A stretch of DNA of 64,000 nucleotides from Bacteroidetes bacterium UBA1947 (GCA_002336915.1 DDET01000038.1:192773-256772); one strand, 5' to 3'. Positions 18,727 through 28,524 are shown, counted from the first letter of the stretch. Notes: generated by a model not told the origin, from the sequence alone. Numbers and translations: made by a program.

Positions 18727-21042
18727 ATGCATAACATGATACGAACACTGAGGCTAAACACACTTACTACTTTTTTGCTCTGCTGCATATCATTTGTAGC
18801 AGCCGCCCACACAGGCAGTTTAAAGGGCACTGTGTACGATGGCGATTCAAAAAAGCCGCTTGATGGTGTTGGCATTTACATGCCCTCCACAAACAATGCA
18901 GCAATAACCGATGCTTTCGGCCATTTCTTCCTGAAGGGAATCGCGGAAGGCAATTACAAGATCACAATCAGCCATGTTGGTTATGAAACAATTGAAAAGG
19001 AGACCAAAATAACCGATGGTGAAACTACCGAGCTTTCTTTCAATCTCATATCCTCGGCAGTAAAGATGAGTGAAGTAGCCATCAACTCTAAGAAAGACCT
19101 TAACCTAAGTGCCATAAGTGGTATAGACCTCAAACAACGTCCTGTGAATACTACACAAGACCTTATGCGCCTTGTGCCGGGTCTATTCACATCGCAGCAC
19201 CAGGGTGGGGGCAAGGCAGAGCAAATATTCCTTCGAGGTTTTGACTGTGATCACGGCACCGATATACATGTAGGTGTAGACGGCACACCGGTCAACATGG
19301 TATCGCATGCACACGGACAAGGCTTCGCTGATGCGCACTTTATCATTCCCGAATTGGTAAACGAAGTCGATTTTGGCAAAGGGCCTTACTGTATCGACAA
19401 GGGTAACCTTGCTACTGCAGGTTGGGTAGAGTTTAAAACGAAGGAATACCTCGACAACAGCTTCGTAAAGATGGAAGGCGGCACCTATGGATACTTCCGC
19501 ACGGCTGCCGGTCTTAGCTTGCTGGACAAGAATACAGCATCAGGACATCAAACAGCATACATAGCCGGGGAGTATGGCTACAATCGCGGCTACTTTGATA
19601 AGTCGCAGGATTTTAAGCGCTTCAACCTCACCGGCAAATACACCAATTATTTATCAGATCATAAGAAACTAACGCTCACACTCTCGGCTTTCAATTCAAA
19701 ATGGAATGCGTCAGGTCAGATCCCTGAGCGTGCCGTAGCCGACGGAACTATAGATCGCTTTGGCGAGCTGGATGCAGAGAGCGGGCTTACAAGCAGATAT
19801 AGTGCCAATGTGCAGTACGCACAATCTATTGGCAACAATAGCTATATCAAAACCAACATTTACCTCGGCTATTATGACTTCAGCCTCTATTCCGACTTTA
19901 CATATTTCGCTATTGACTCTGTAAATGGCGACCAAATACATCAAGCTGAGAAGAGAGTATTTGGCGGATACAATAGCGACTACAATACCAACTATGTAGC
20001 CGCAGGGCTAAAGATGAAAACACAAGTGGGTATCGGTATGCGATACGATGATGTCAGCAACAACGAGTTGAGCCATACGATAGGTATGAATACCATCCTT
20101 AACCGCACAGTGCTCGGCGACATTAACGAGGCCAACCTCTTTGGCTACCTGAACCAAACAATTTATCTGCTGCCCCAGTTGGTATTGACAGCGGGTACTC
20201 GTTTCGATTACTTTGTACAAGACTACCAGGATAAAATGCCGAATGTAGAGCAGCGCGATTATTCCTACAATAATCATGCGTTCAGTCCTAAGGCAGGTAT
20301 CTACTACAACTTTGGTAATAAAGCAAGACTCTATTACAATTACGGCATCGGCTTCCATTCAAACGATACAAGGACACTGGCAATAGGTGTGCAGCAAAGC
20401 GAGAGTGGCGTAGTTGGTCATGTATTGCCACTGGCTAACTCAATGGACCTTGGTCTTGTAATAAAGCCATATAACAAGCTGTTGGTATCGGTAGCCATCT
20501 GGCAGCTTGATATGCAACAGGAATTCACCTACAGCGGCGATGGCGGGGTTGTGGAACCCTCAGGCCGTACCCGCCGTAAGGGAATAGACCTTTCCCTGCG
20601 TTATGAGCTGCTAAAATGGCTCTATATCGACGGGGATGCCAATTATACCCACGCCCGCTATCGCGACGATGCGAAGGGCCAGGATTACATCCCGCTCGCA
20701 GCCGGTTTTACCTCCATAGGCGGACTAACGTTTAAAATAAATAAAGATCTGAGCGCCGGCATCCGCTACAGGTACATGGCCGACAGGCCAGCTATTGAGG
20801 ACAATTCGCTTGTGGCCAAAGGCTACACCGTTTGCGACGCTGTCATCAACTACATCCGTCCGCGGTACGAATTTGGTATACAAATACAAAACCTCTTCAA
20901 TGCAGAGTGGAGGGAGGCACAGTTTGCGACAGAAACGAGACTAAGAACAGAGCTCGCGCAACATATACCCGCACAAACAGATATTTGTTATACACCCGGT
21001 ACGCCCTTCTTTTTAAAGGTAAGCGCTACCTACAAATTTTAG
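18727..21042 (+). CDS. TonB-dependent receptor with carboxypeptidase-like N-terminal domain and His-rich plug
   Basis: The 771-residue outer-membrane protein has a signal peptide, a CarboxypepD_reg-like domain (GSLKGTVYDGDSKKPLDGVGI..TDAFGHF, about residues 28-110), a plug (about 130-240) and a 22-strand barrel ending in an aromatic residue (KVSATYKF). The plug carries an unusual His/Asp cluster, FDCDHGTDIHVGVDG followed by SHAHGQGFADAHF, which would suit metal-ion or metal-chelate binding. The second Met at 18736 is an alternative start. No SusD partner is adjacent, so it is unlikely to be a glycan utilisation receptor. Proximity to the HupE-like gene suggests metal uptake, but this is an inference. 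Confidence 0.88.
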   Translation: MHNMIRTLRLNTLTTFLLCCISFVAAAHTGSLKGTVYDGDSKKPLDGVGIYMPSTNNAAITDAFGHFFLKGIAEGNYKITISHVGYETIEKETKITDGETTELSFNLISSAVKMSEVAINSKKDLNLSAISGIDLKQRPVNTTQDLMRLVPGLFTSQHQGGGKAEQIFLRGFDCDHGTDIHVGVDGTPVNMVSHAHGQGFADAHFIIPELVNEVDFGKGPYCIDKGNLATAGWVEFKTKEYLDNSFVKMEGGTYGYFRTAAGLSLLDKNTASGHQTAYIAGEYGYNRGYFDKSQDFKRFNLTGKYTNYLSDHKKLTLTLSAFNSKWNASGQIPERAVADGTIDRFGELDAESGLTSRYSANVQYAQSIGNNSYIKTNIYLGYYDFSLYSDFTYFAIDSVNGDQIHQAEKRVFGGYNSDYNTNYVAAGLKMKTQVGIGMRYDDVSNNELSHTIGMNTILNRTVLGDINEANLFGYLNQTIYLLPQLVLTAGTRFDYFVQDYQDKMPNVEQRDYSYNNHAFSPKAGIYYNFGNKARLYYNYGIGFHSNDTRTLAIGVQQSESGVVGHVLPLANSMDLGLVIKPYNKLLVSVAIWQLDMQQEFTYSGDGGVVEPSGRTRRKGIDLSLRYELLKWLYIDGDANYTHARYRDDAKGQDYIPLAAGFTSIGGLTFKINKDLSAGIRYRYMADRPAIEDNSLVAKGYTVCDAVINYIRPRYEFGIQIQNLFNAEWREAQFATETRLRTELAQHIPAQTDICYTPGTPFFLKVSATYKF

Positions 21043-21063
21043 TTTTTTCATAAGGTGAAAAAG

Positions 21064-21089
21064 AAAACCCCGCAGTCGTGCGGGGTTTT
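21064..21089. terminator. Bidirectional terminator between TonB receptor and rpoD
   Basis: AAAACCCCGCA pairs perfectly with TGCGGGGTTTT around GTCG. It serves the convergent genes on both strands. Confidence 0.9.
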
Positions 21090-21111
21090 CACTATGTAAA
21101 AATGTAGTCGT

Positions 21112-21981
21112 CTAATTGCCTAAATATGATTTTAAAAGATTACAGCGTGTGGCTGTGCGAAGTTTAGTAATGGCTTTGTCTTTGATCTGGCGAACGCGCT
21201 CGCGGGTAAGGGAGAATTTCTCGCCTATATCCTCAAGGCTCATCGGGTGCTCAACACCTATACCAAAGTACAGTTTGATCACATCACGCTGGCGGTCGGT
21301 AAGCGTGCTTAAAGAGCGCTCAATTTCGCAACGCAGTGAATCGTAATGTTCCAGTTCCGAATCCGCTGATTCTGAATTGGGGTTTTCAAGCACATCAAGG
21401 AGGGTATTGTCCTCGCTGTCAACAAAAGGCGCATCAACCGATACGTGACGGGCAGCAACGCCCAGTGTAGTTTCCACCTCTTCCGTACCTATTTCCAGCA
21501 GTTCTGCCAGCTCTTCGGTAGATGGTTCGCGCTCATACTCCTGCTCCAGTTGAGAATAGGCCTTGCTGATCTTGTTCGAAAGGCCCACCTTGTTAAGGGG
21601 CAACCTTACGATACGCGACTGCTCTGCAAGTGCCTGCAGGATAGATTGACGGATCCACCATACGGCGTAAGAAATGAACTTAAAGCCCCTCGTTTCATCG
21701 AAACGCTGAGCTGCCTTAATGAGGCCGAGATTGCCCTCATTGATCAGGTCACTCAAAGACAGTCCCTGGTTTTGGTACTGCTTGGCTACCGATACCACGA
21801 AGCGGAGGTTGGCTTTGGTAAGCTTTTCCAGTGCACGTTGGTCGCCCTGCTTAATGCGGATGGCGAGCTGCACTTCCTCTTCCGGGGTGATCAGATCTAC
21901 TTTACCGATCTCCTGCAGGTATTTCTCAAGAGACTGGCTTTCACGATTGGTAATTGATTTCGTGATCTTTAGCTGACGCAT
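21112..21981 (-). CDS. rpoD: Primary sigma factor RpoD (short Bacteroidota type)
   Basis: I use the ATG at 21981, giving 289 residues beginning [14 protein letters not shown], the usual start for this phylum. It lacks the long region 1.1. Region 1.2 ([18 protein letters not shown]), region 2 ([25 protein letters not shown], then [11 protein letters not shown]), region 3 and region 4 ([14 protein letters not shown], then [14 protein letters not shown]) are intact. It directs housekeeping transcription from TTG/TAnnTTTG promoters, and one such promoter lies upstream of its own gene. Confidence 0.96.
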   Translation of the reverse strand: MRQLKITKSITNRESQSLEKYLQEIGKVDLITPEEEVQLAIRIKQGDQRALEKLTKANLRFVVSVAKQYQNQGLSLSDLINEGNLGLIKAAQRFDETRGFKFISYAVWWIRQSILQALAEQSRIVRLPLNKVGLSNKISKAYSQLEQEYEREPSTEELAELLEIGTEEVETTLGVAARHVSVDAPFVDSEDNTLLDVLENPNSESADSELEHYDSLRCEIERSLSTLTDRQRDVIKLYFGIGVEHPMSLEDIGEKFSLTRERVRQIKDKAITKLRTATRCNLLKSYLGN

Positions 21982-22063
21982 GGACATAGGCAAAGCATTA
22001 AATAGTTAATAAAGAGGATGAACTTTTGTAACAGGCAAATGCCAAAGGGTGACATTTGTATGG

Positions 22064-22094
22064 CAAATCTAAGCTTCTGAGCAATTCAACCCAA
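22064..22094 (-). promoter_or_regulatory. Bacteroidota-type promoter for rpoD
   Basis: On the minus strand TTG at 22094-22092 is followed after 20 bases by TAGATTTG (22071-22064), a perfect match to the TAnnTTTG -7 consensus. The predicted leader to the ATG at 21981 is about 75 bases. Confidence 0.55.
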
Positions 22095-22253
22095 AAAAAA
22101 TTATGAAACTGTTAACAGCGCCTACACAATACTTTAGCGGATATTGAGACCGATTGGTGAATTATCTTGATTAAAAATTTTGATTGTTCAACCATTTTTT
22201 TATTATTGCAGCCTCGGAACTATAAAATAGAACAAAAATTGAGTCAATCTACG

Positions 22254-22637
22254 ATGAGTAAGAAAAAGACAATGTATTCGCTGGAATTTCCTGTAAGATG
22301 CTCCCCGACCATACTATACGAATTTTTATCAACCCCCGTTGGCCTTCAGGAGTGGTTTGCTGACAAGGTGGACCAACGTGAAAACATGTTTTACTTCAGC
22401 TGGAACGGATCTACAGACACTGCAGAAATGCTGGAACACGTGGAAAATGAGTTTATAAGGTATCGCTGGGAACATTTACCCCAGGATGAATTCTTTGAAT
22501 TTGGAATAGAACAAAGCCCGATAACCAACGAAACCATCCTTAAGATCACCGATTTTGCCGATAAAAACGATATAAAAGACCAGGAAAGGCTTTGGAACTC
22601 ACAGGTTAGTGACCTGAAGCACAGGATTGGCAGCTAA
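22254..22637 (+). CDS. START-like/SRPBCC-fold domain protein
   Basis: From the ATG at 22254 the product is 127 residues, with the look of an AHSA1-type SRPBCC protein: YSLEFPVRCSPTILYEFLSTPVGLQEWFAD at the N-terminus, a central F-W-stretch, and a C-terminal helix ending LKHRIGS. The fold makes a hydrophobic ligand cavity; the ligand is unknown. It is cytosolic with no signal peptide. The upstream extension to 22167 is low-complexity AT-rich sequence and was not used. The gene sits upstream of an LPS-transport type permease. Confidence 0.8.
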   Translation: MSKKKTMYSLEFPVRCSPTILYEFLSTPVGLQEWFADKVDQRENMFYFSWNGSTDTAEMLEHVENEFIRYRWEHLPQDEFFEFGIEQSPITNETILKITDFADKNDIKDQERLWNSQVSDLKHRIGS

Positions 22638-22662
22638 TTCACACCATCAATAAAAAACCAAG

Positions 22663-22694
22663 ACAGGAGCTCCGCTTTTGCGGGGCTCCTGTTT
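22663..22694 (+). terminator. Hairpin terminator after START-like gene
   Basis: ACAGGAGC-t-CCGC pairs with GCGG-g-GCTCCTGT around TTTT (one G-T pair); only a short T tract follows. Confidence 0.7.
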
Positions 22695-22782
22695 ATATGG
22701 CTTAAATAAAGGTTAAACGACTGCTATTTATAGTATTAGCAGCCGTTTTTATGTAGGTTTGCAGCAAATCAGCCGGGGAATT

Positions 22783-24246
22783 TTGACCAAAAAACTGGAC
22801 ATACTCATAATCCGCAGTTTCATAGGGCCTTTTATCATTACCTTTTTCGTTACGCTCTTCGTACTGGTGATGCAGTTCTTCTGGCTATATATGGATGAGC
22901 TGATAGGTAAAGGCCTCGGCATCTGGATGATCGTTCAGCTCCTGCTGTATATGTCGGCTACTTTGGTTCCCATGGCGCTGCCCCTGGGTATACTGCTGGC
23001 ATCTATAATGACCTTCGGCAATATGGGCGAAAATTTTGAGCTCGTAGCCATCAAGGCCTCGGGTATCTCATTACTCAGGTTTATGCGTCCCCTGCTCTTG
23101 TTCATAACGCTCATTGGTGGATTAGCCTTCTTGTTTAATAACAACATAATCCCGGTGGCCAACCTGAAGGCGCTTTCTCTGCTATACGACCTTCGCAACT
23201 CCAAACCAACATTTAATATCCGTGCCGGCCAGTTCAATAATGACATTAAAGACTACTCGATAAGGGTAGGCAGTAAAGATAAAGATGGCCGGACTATTTA
23301 CGACATCATCATCTACAACCAGACCTCAGGCAAGGGCAATGACAACGTGGTGCTGGCAAGAAAAGGCGAGATGAAGGCCAGTCCCGATAAACAGTTTATC
23401 ATCTTTAGCCTCGAGGACGGCTGGCGTTACGAAGAAGGTGACGATGCAAAAACAGGTAAGCAGAATAATGCCCTCACCAGGATGCACTTCAAGAAATGGG
23501 ACAAAGTATTCGATCTTTCTTCTTTCCGCCTGGCCCGCACAAATGAGGACCTGTTCAAAGGCGCCTACCAGATGATGAATGTTACCCAACTGGGTGAGAG
23601 TATCGACAGCCTGGAAAAGGTGCAGAAAAAACTGCCCGTCGCCATAGGCAATTTCATAGCGCCTTATGTTACCTACGCAGGTAACGAAAAAGAACGCGGC
23701 CTGCTTTTGAAAAAAATGGAGACACAAAAAACAGGCTTGCGAAAATACCGCAATTCATTTTTTGAGCTGGTGAATGATACCCTGCACCAAAAGGCACTTG
23801 AGCTCGCCCTCAGTAATGTACGCAATATAAAGAGCCAACTGGATTTCCCTTCCTTCGACAGCAACATTCAGAACGAGAACTACCGCAAATACCAGATAGA
23901 ATGGCACAGGAAGTTAACCCTGTCTTTTGCCTGCATATTGCTGTTCCTAATAGGCGCGCCGCTTGGTGCCATCATACGGAAGGGTGGCCTTGGTATGCCC
24001 CTGGTAATTGCCATCATATTCTTTGTGATATTCCATATCACTTCCGTAATTGGCGAGAAGCTGGCTAAGGGTGGGGCAGTGCCTGCATGGACAGGCATGT
24101 GGATGTCTACCCTTATGCTATTGCCCATTGCCTTCCTGCTCATCAACCAGGCACGTAACGATTCGCAGATATTCTCAAGGGAGTGGTATACCCGCCGCTG
24201 GTTTGGCCTGCTTAGATTGCTGTCCATAAAAAAGACCACCGGATGA
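22783..24246 (+). CDS. LptF/LptG-family LPS-export permease
   Basis: The protein is about 487 residues with three membrane spans at the N-terminus, a periplasmic jellyroll-like middle (about residues 140-370) and three C-terminal spans, as in YjgP/YjgQ permeases of the LptB2FG exporter. There is no in-frame ATG near the expected start. I use the TTG at 22783 (giving MTKKLDILIIRSFIGPF), which fits the family start; a TTG at 22759 is also possible. Sequence alone does not separate LptF from LptG. It overlaps the next gene by 4 bp (ATGA). Confidence 0.85.
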   Translation: MTKKLDILIIRSFIGPFIITFFVTLFVLVMQFFWLYMDELIGKGLGIWMIVQLLLYMSATLVPMALPLGILLASIMTFGNMGENFELVAIKASGISLLRFMRPLLLFITLIGGLAFLFNNNIIPVANLKALSLLYDLRNSKPTFNIRAGQFNNDIKDYSIRVGSKDKDGRTIYDIIIYNQTSGKGNDNVVLARKGEMKASPDKQFIIFSLEDGWRYEEGDDAKTGKQNNALTRMHFKKWDKVFDLSSFRLARTNEDLFKGAYQMMNVTQLGESIDSLEKVQKKLPVAIGNFIAPYVTYAGNEKERGLLLKKMETQKTGLRKYRNSFFELVNDTLHQKALELALSNVRNIKSQLDFPSFDSNIQNENYRKYQIEWHRKLTLSFACILLFLIGAPLGAIIRKGGLGMPLVIAIIFFVIFHITSVIGEKLAKGGAVPAWTGMWMSTLMLLPIAFLLINQARNDSQIFSREWYTRRWFGLLRLLSIKKTTG

Positions 24247-24914
24247 TAGGGCCGCTCTATACCTCATTCAACAAGTATTTCCTTGTGCCATTTTCTATAT
24301 GGATCATTGCCGGGGGGATAGCACTGTTTTTTTTTGATAAACAGGTACTTTTTGCAATATTCAATACGCACCATAGTTCCTTTGGTGATGTGTGCATGTA
24401 TTACATTTCCATGCTGGGCGAGGGCCCCTTTAGCGCCATATTGTTATTGTTGCTTTTAGGCATGCGTAAGTTGCGCAATTGGTGGTACTTTATAGCTGCA
24501 GCCTGTTGTAATATATTGTCTGCATTTCTTACACAAGGAGTTAAATATTTAGTAAAAGCGCCACGTCCGCTCCAGTACTTCAATAATGCGCCCTGGATAC
24601 ACGCTTTACCCGAATGGCCGCATCTTTACAATCATAGCTTCCCCTCGGGGCACACCTGCGCAGGCTTTGCATTATTTTCATTCCTTGCCTTCCTGCTGCC
24701 ACCAAGGCATAAAAGCTGGGGAATACCTTTATTCATCGTAGCTTTGCTTATAGCTTATTCGCGTATCTACCTTGCAGCCCACTTTTTTCTCGATGTATAC
24801 GTAGGTAGCATTTTAGGCACCTGTTTTACTATCATGCTCCTTGCTATAATGCGCTATATCGGCCGTTACTTTTTTAAACCCCAAAAAACTGATGCAGCCA
24901 CAAGCAATTTATAA
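24243..24914 (+). CDS. PAP2-family membrane phosphatase
   Basis: This 223-residue protein has about six membrane spans and the three-part phosphatase signature: KYLVKAPRP, PSGHT and SRIYLAAHFFLD. Family members dephosphorylate undecaprenyl diphosphate, phosphatidylglycerol phosphate or lipid A on the outer face of the inner membrane. Start and stop overlap both neighbours (ATGA upstream, TAATG downstream), so it is translationally coupled to the permease and to an ArnT-like transferase. That makes lipid A or carrier-lipid phosphate a reasonable substrate, by inference. Confidence 0.87.
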   Translation: MIGPLYTSFNKYFLVPFSIWIIAGGIALFFFDKQVLFAIFNTHHSSFGDVCMYYISMLGEGPFSAILLLLLLGMRKLRNWWYFIAAACCNILSAFLTQGVKYLVKAPRPLQYFNNAPWIHALPEWPHLYNHSFPSGHTCAGFALFSFLAFLLPPRHKSWGIPLFIVALLIAYSRIYLAAHFFLDVYVGSILGTCFTIMLLAIMRYIGRYFFKPQKTDAATSNL

Positions 24915-26536
24915 TGCAAAATCTCATACGCTATAGTATTATCGTGCTGCTGGGCGCCCTGCTGTTCATTCCCTTCCTCGGGCATGTGCACCTGTTCGAC
25001 TGGGATGAGATAAACTTTGCAGAGTGCGCCCGGGAGATGATCTCTGGCAAAGACTACCTGCGTGTACAAATAGACTTCCAGCCCTTCTGGGAGAAACCAC
25101 CCTTGTTCATATGGATGCAGGTCTTGTCCATGAAGCTTTTTGGCATTAATGAGTTTGCGGCCCGGTTCCCAAATGCCCTTACCGGTATACTTACGCTCTG
25201 CAGTATTTACTATGCAGGCAGACGCGTTATAAATGAAAAGATGGCTACGTGGTGGGTATTGATATATGCCGCCACCTGGTTGCCGCATTTCTACTTCAAG
25301 TCGGGTATTATCGACCCGATGTTTAACCTGCTTATCTTTCTTTCATTTTTCCAGGTCCACCTCGTTCGCTACGCAGAAAAGAAGATATTGCATGCGGGCC
25401 TTGCAGGCCTCTTCTTAGGTCTTGCTGTTCTTACCAAGGGGCCTGTAGCTATACTGGTTGCCTTGCTTGCTTTTCTTGTATACCTTATCGTGAACAAAGG
25501 GCTCTGGGGCTATAAGATCAAACACTTGTTGTTGGTTGGTCTTGCGGCTTTCCTCACCACTTGTTTGTGGTTCGGGCTCGAGGTACTCAATCATGGCTGG
25601 TGGTTCGTGCACGAATTTATCACTTATCAAATACGGCTATTCACTACCGAGGATGCAGATCATGGCGGTCCTTTTATTTATCATTTCATCATACTACTTA
25701 TCGGTTGTTTCCCCGCATCCATATTCCTTTTTCAGTATAACCGTAAGCGCAGCACCGACAACGAACCCGCACGGGCATTCACGCGCTGGATGTGGATATT
25801 GTTTTGGGTAGTGCTCATTTTGTTCTCAATTGTAAAGACCAAGATCGTTCACTATTCATCGCTTTGCTATTTCCCGCTCACATACCTTGCGGCTTTGCAG
25901 ATATACCGCATCAGTGAAAAGGAAGTGAAGATAAAAACCAGGGTAGTTGTATTGCTCATGGTAATTGGCACATTGTTATCTATTGTTGTTACCGCCTTTC
26001 CTTTGATAGGGCTTTATAAAAATGAGCTCATACCCTATATCAATGATCCTTTTGCAGTAGGCAACCTGCAAGCAAATGTTTCCTGGAACCTGTCCGAGTG
26101 CATATGGGGTGTAGTCTACTTCCTGGGTATTGCGGCGGCGCTCATCTTTATGCGCAAAAGCTTTATGAGGGGCATGCTGGTGCTATGCGTAGTCCAGGTA
26201 TTCATTATCCAAATTGCGGTCTTGCATTTTACGCCCAAAATAGAAGCCTATTCGCAGGGTGCAGCAATCGAATATTTCAAAGGCCTTGAGGGACAAGATG
26301 TCTATGTACATGTACTGGGTTATAAAAGCTATGCACAACTATTTTACACTAAGAAAGCAAAACCCCAACATCCCGAGTCTTATAAAGAAGATTGGCTGCT
26401 TTATGGTAAGATAGATAAACCTGTATATTTTATTTGCAAGGTAACCAATGCTCCCGCCTACCGCACATTGCCCGACCTGCTGGATCTGGGTACAAAAAAT
26501 GGTTTCGTATTTTTCAAAAGGAATCCCCTTAAGTAA
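24914..26536 (+). CDS. ArnT/PMT-type GT39-like glycosyltransferase
   Basis: The 540-residue GT-C protein has a catalytic-type first loop (LFDWDEINFAECAREM), EKPPLFIWMQ and ARFPNALTG as in ArnT-like enzymes, and about a dozen spans before a soluble C-terminal part. ArnT-like enzymes attach a sugar from polyprenyl phosphate to lipid A phosphate or similar acceptors. Coupling to the LptF/G permease and the PAP2 phosphatase supports a role in envelope lipid modification. The sugar is not predictable. It is convergent with the next gene, with only 5 bp between stops. Confidence 0.86.
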   Translation: MQNLIRYSIIVLLGALLFIPFLGHVHLFDWDEINFAECAREMISGKDYLRVQIDFQPFWEKPPLFIWMQVLSMKLFGINEFAARFPNALTGILTLCSIYYAGRRVINEKMATWWVLIYAATWLPHFYFKSGIIDPMFNLLIFLSFFQVHLVRYAEKKILHAGLAGLFLGLAVLTKGPVAILVALLAFLVYLIVNKGLWGYKIKHLLLVGLAAFLTTCLWFGLEVLNHGWWFVHEFITYQIRLFTTEDADHGGPFIYHFIILLIGCFPASIFLFQYNRKRSTDNEPARAFTRWMWILFWVVLILFSIVKTKIVHYSSLCYFPLTYLAALQIYRISEKEVKIKTRVVVLLMVIGTLLSIVVTAFPLIGLYKNELIPYINDPFAVGNLQANVSWNLSECIWGVVYFLGIAAALIFMRKSFMRGMLVLCVVQVFIIQIAVLHFTPKIEAYSQGAAIEYFKGLEGQDVYVHVLGYKSYAQLFYTKKAKPQHPESYKEDWLLYGKIDKPVYFICKVTNAPAYRTLPDLLDLGTKNGFVFFKRNPLK

Positions 26537-26541
26537 ACGCT

Positions 26542-28524
26542 TTATTTCTGCTTCCCCCTGTAAGATACTGCCAGGTTGGCTTTTATGTTTGCATTGTGTG
26601 GATTATACTCCAGCCCTTTTTTCCCCGCTTCTATCGCTTTGTCCCATTCATGCAGCTCATTGTAAGCAGCGCATATATTACTATAGGCAAGGTCATAGCC
26701 CGGTCTTATTGCTATTGATCGCTCTGCTGCCTTTATACTTTGCTCAAATTGTTTGGCATTATAATAGTCAAGGCTAAGGGTAAGATAATTTTCGGCCGAG
26801 GGGTGGGCTTCCGTCCATTTCGCAATTTGCTGTAGCCTGTCGTTACTTTCGGGTATGGTCACTGTAATGGTATTGTTAGTTGGCACTGTTTTGATCTGTT
26901 TTGCCAGTTGGTTCATTTTCTCATGTGCTGGGCTAAGTGCAAGTCCTTTGTCCAGAACAGGTGCAGCCTCGGCCCTCCTGCCATTTTGCATCAGGAATTC
27001 CGCATAGTAGGCATAGCATTCCGGGTTTGTGGGGTCCAGTTCCAGGGCCTTTTTAAAATAGGGCTCTGCGCTATCATGGTCACCTCGTGCAGCTTTTAAC
27101 ACGCCCATATTGATGTTGGCATATGAATAATTGGGCGTAATGGATAAGGCTTTTGCAAAACACTGTTCTGCTATATCAAAATGTCCCTGCGACATTTGCG
27201 TATTGCCATAGTTCATCCAGGCACGCGAATTGCCGGGGGCTTTAATAGTAGCATCCTTCCACAGCGACTCTTCTGTATGCCATACATTATTGCGTTCATG
27301 GGTGCCATACGCATATACAGAAAGAAAAACTACCGCAAACAAAATAATAGCCGTTTTGCCTGCAGTTGTAATGCCTGGCATCCTGGCCTGCAGGATATTT
27401 CTGCCGGCAGCAGCCACAGCAATAAATAAGCCTAAATATGGAAAGAAAGTACGGTGATCATTCAGTACTTCCGCAAAGGGGAATATGCTTGATGTTGGTA
27501 CCAATGCAATAAAGAACCAGAGGACACCAAAGGCCACAGGCCGCCATTCTTTTTTTGCCGAGCTAATAAAGGCCAGCGTCAGCAAGGCCAGCACAAATGC
27601 CAGCCCTATGATCACCTTCTCGTCTGTATACGAAGGCACAAGCGTCCAGTCTGTATCTACAACAAGGTTTAAAGGCAGTATGAAATTATTGAAGTAGTGA
27701 AAGACAACGATAGGTTGCGTGAACAGGTAGCGCCATTTATCATAACCTCCCGGCACCCATGTATCAGGCGCCATATGCCGCGAGAAAACGAAAAGGCCCA
27801 CGGCGATAAGTAGTGGAATGATTAATGGTATAAATGACCGCAATGATCTTAATGGCTTTGATACGGCCTCCCACAACGACAATTCCTGCTCAAAGAACAA
27901 CTTGTAGAAAAACAGCAGTGGCACGAACATAATAGCAGGTTCCTTCACGAAAAAACCAATGATCATAGGCAGCAGGTACAAATAATACTTCCGCTGCGCC
28001 GGCAGTTTTATATATATGATGAATGATAAGATCACACACAATGTGGAAAATGAGTCGCCGCGTGCTATGATGTAATTTATCGTTTCCGCATTGGCAGGAT
28101 GTAGCCAGAACCAGCCCGTAACAAAGAGCGCCAGCCATTTGTTATATACCGATGCAGCACTGGTATTAAGGATGTGATAAAGGAACAGGTAAAATAGTAT
28201 ACCTGCTAAGATAAAACTGCAGAATATCGAGACATGAAATACAAAAGGCTCAGGTGTGCTTTTGCCTGACAAATAGAAATCTATAGCATTAAGTGTCGTG
28301 AGCCCGGGCCTGTAGTCCTGGTTGGCCGGTAATGAGCTCATAGTGCGGCCATCAGTAAAAAATTTTCCGACGTTGTGTATATCGCGTATGCTTAGGTTGC
28401 CCGATATAGTGTGCGCATCGTCAAAATGAAATGAATTGTTGAAATGGTTGGAGTAGCTGAATGTAGCAGCTGTTATCAGGATGATAAGGATAATAAAAGC
28501 AGTTTGCCTGTTGCTTAACGACAT
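26542..28524 (-). CDS. TMTC-like GT-C glycosyltransferase with TPR repeats (copy 3, divergent)
   Basis: From the ATG at 28524 the product is 660 residues with a multi-span N-terminal half and TPR repeats in the C-terminal third (for example FDIAEQCFAKALSITPNYS and AEPYFKKALELDPTNPE). TMTC-type signals are FHFDDAHTI in the first loop, YRPGLTTLNA, LHPANAETINYIIARGD, and a YFNNFILPLNLVVD region like DUF1736. It is much less similar to the other two copies than they are to each other. It lies between the ArnT-like gene (convergent) and the fibre-adhesin locus (divergent), so its targets may be those adhesins. The first 32 codons of the longer frame from 28620 have no membrane logic and were left out. 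Confidence 0.78.
   Translation of the reverse strand: MSLSNRQTAFIILIILITAATFSYSNHFNNSFHFDDAHTISGNLSIRDIHNVGKFFTDGRTMSSLPANQDYRPGLTTLNAIDFYLSGKSTPEPFVFHVSIFCSFILAGILFYLFLYHILNTSAASVYNKWLALFVTGWFWLHPANAETINYIIARGDSFSTLCVILSFIIYIKLPAQRKYYLYLLPMIIGFFVKEPAIMFVPLLFFYKLFFEQELSLWEAVSKPLRSLRSFIPLIIPLLIAVGLFVFSRHMAPDTWVPGGYDKWRYLFTQPIVVFHYFNNFILPLNLVVDTDWTLVPSYTDEKVIIGLAFVLALLTLAFISSAKKEWRPVAFGVLWFFIALVPTSSIFPFAEVLNDHRTFFPYLGLFIAVAAAGRNILQARMPGITTAGKTAIILFAVVFLSVYAYGTHERNNVWHTEESLWKDATIKAPGNSRAWMNYGNTQMSQGHFDIAEQCFAKALSITPNYSYANINMGVLKAARGDHDSAEPYFKKALELDPTNPECYAYYAEFLMQNGRRAEAAPVLDKGLALSPAHEKMNQLAKQIKTVPTNNTITVTIPESNDRLQQIAKWTEAHPSAENYLTLSLDYYNAKQFEQSIKAAERSIAIRPGYDLAYSNICAAYNELHEWDKAIEAGKKGLEYNPHNANIKANLAVSYRGKQK

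Noticed and set aside
21445..21957. 170-codon plus-strand frame opposite rpoD
   Set aside because: It lies wholly within a conserved housekeeping gene and resembles no known protein.
22167..22253. N-terminal extension of the START-like protein
   Set aside because: It is AT-rich, lacks family similarity and overlaps the probable promoter; the ATG at 22254 fits the family.
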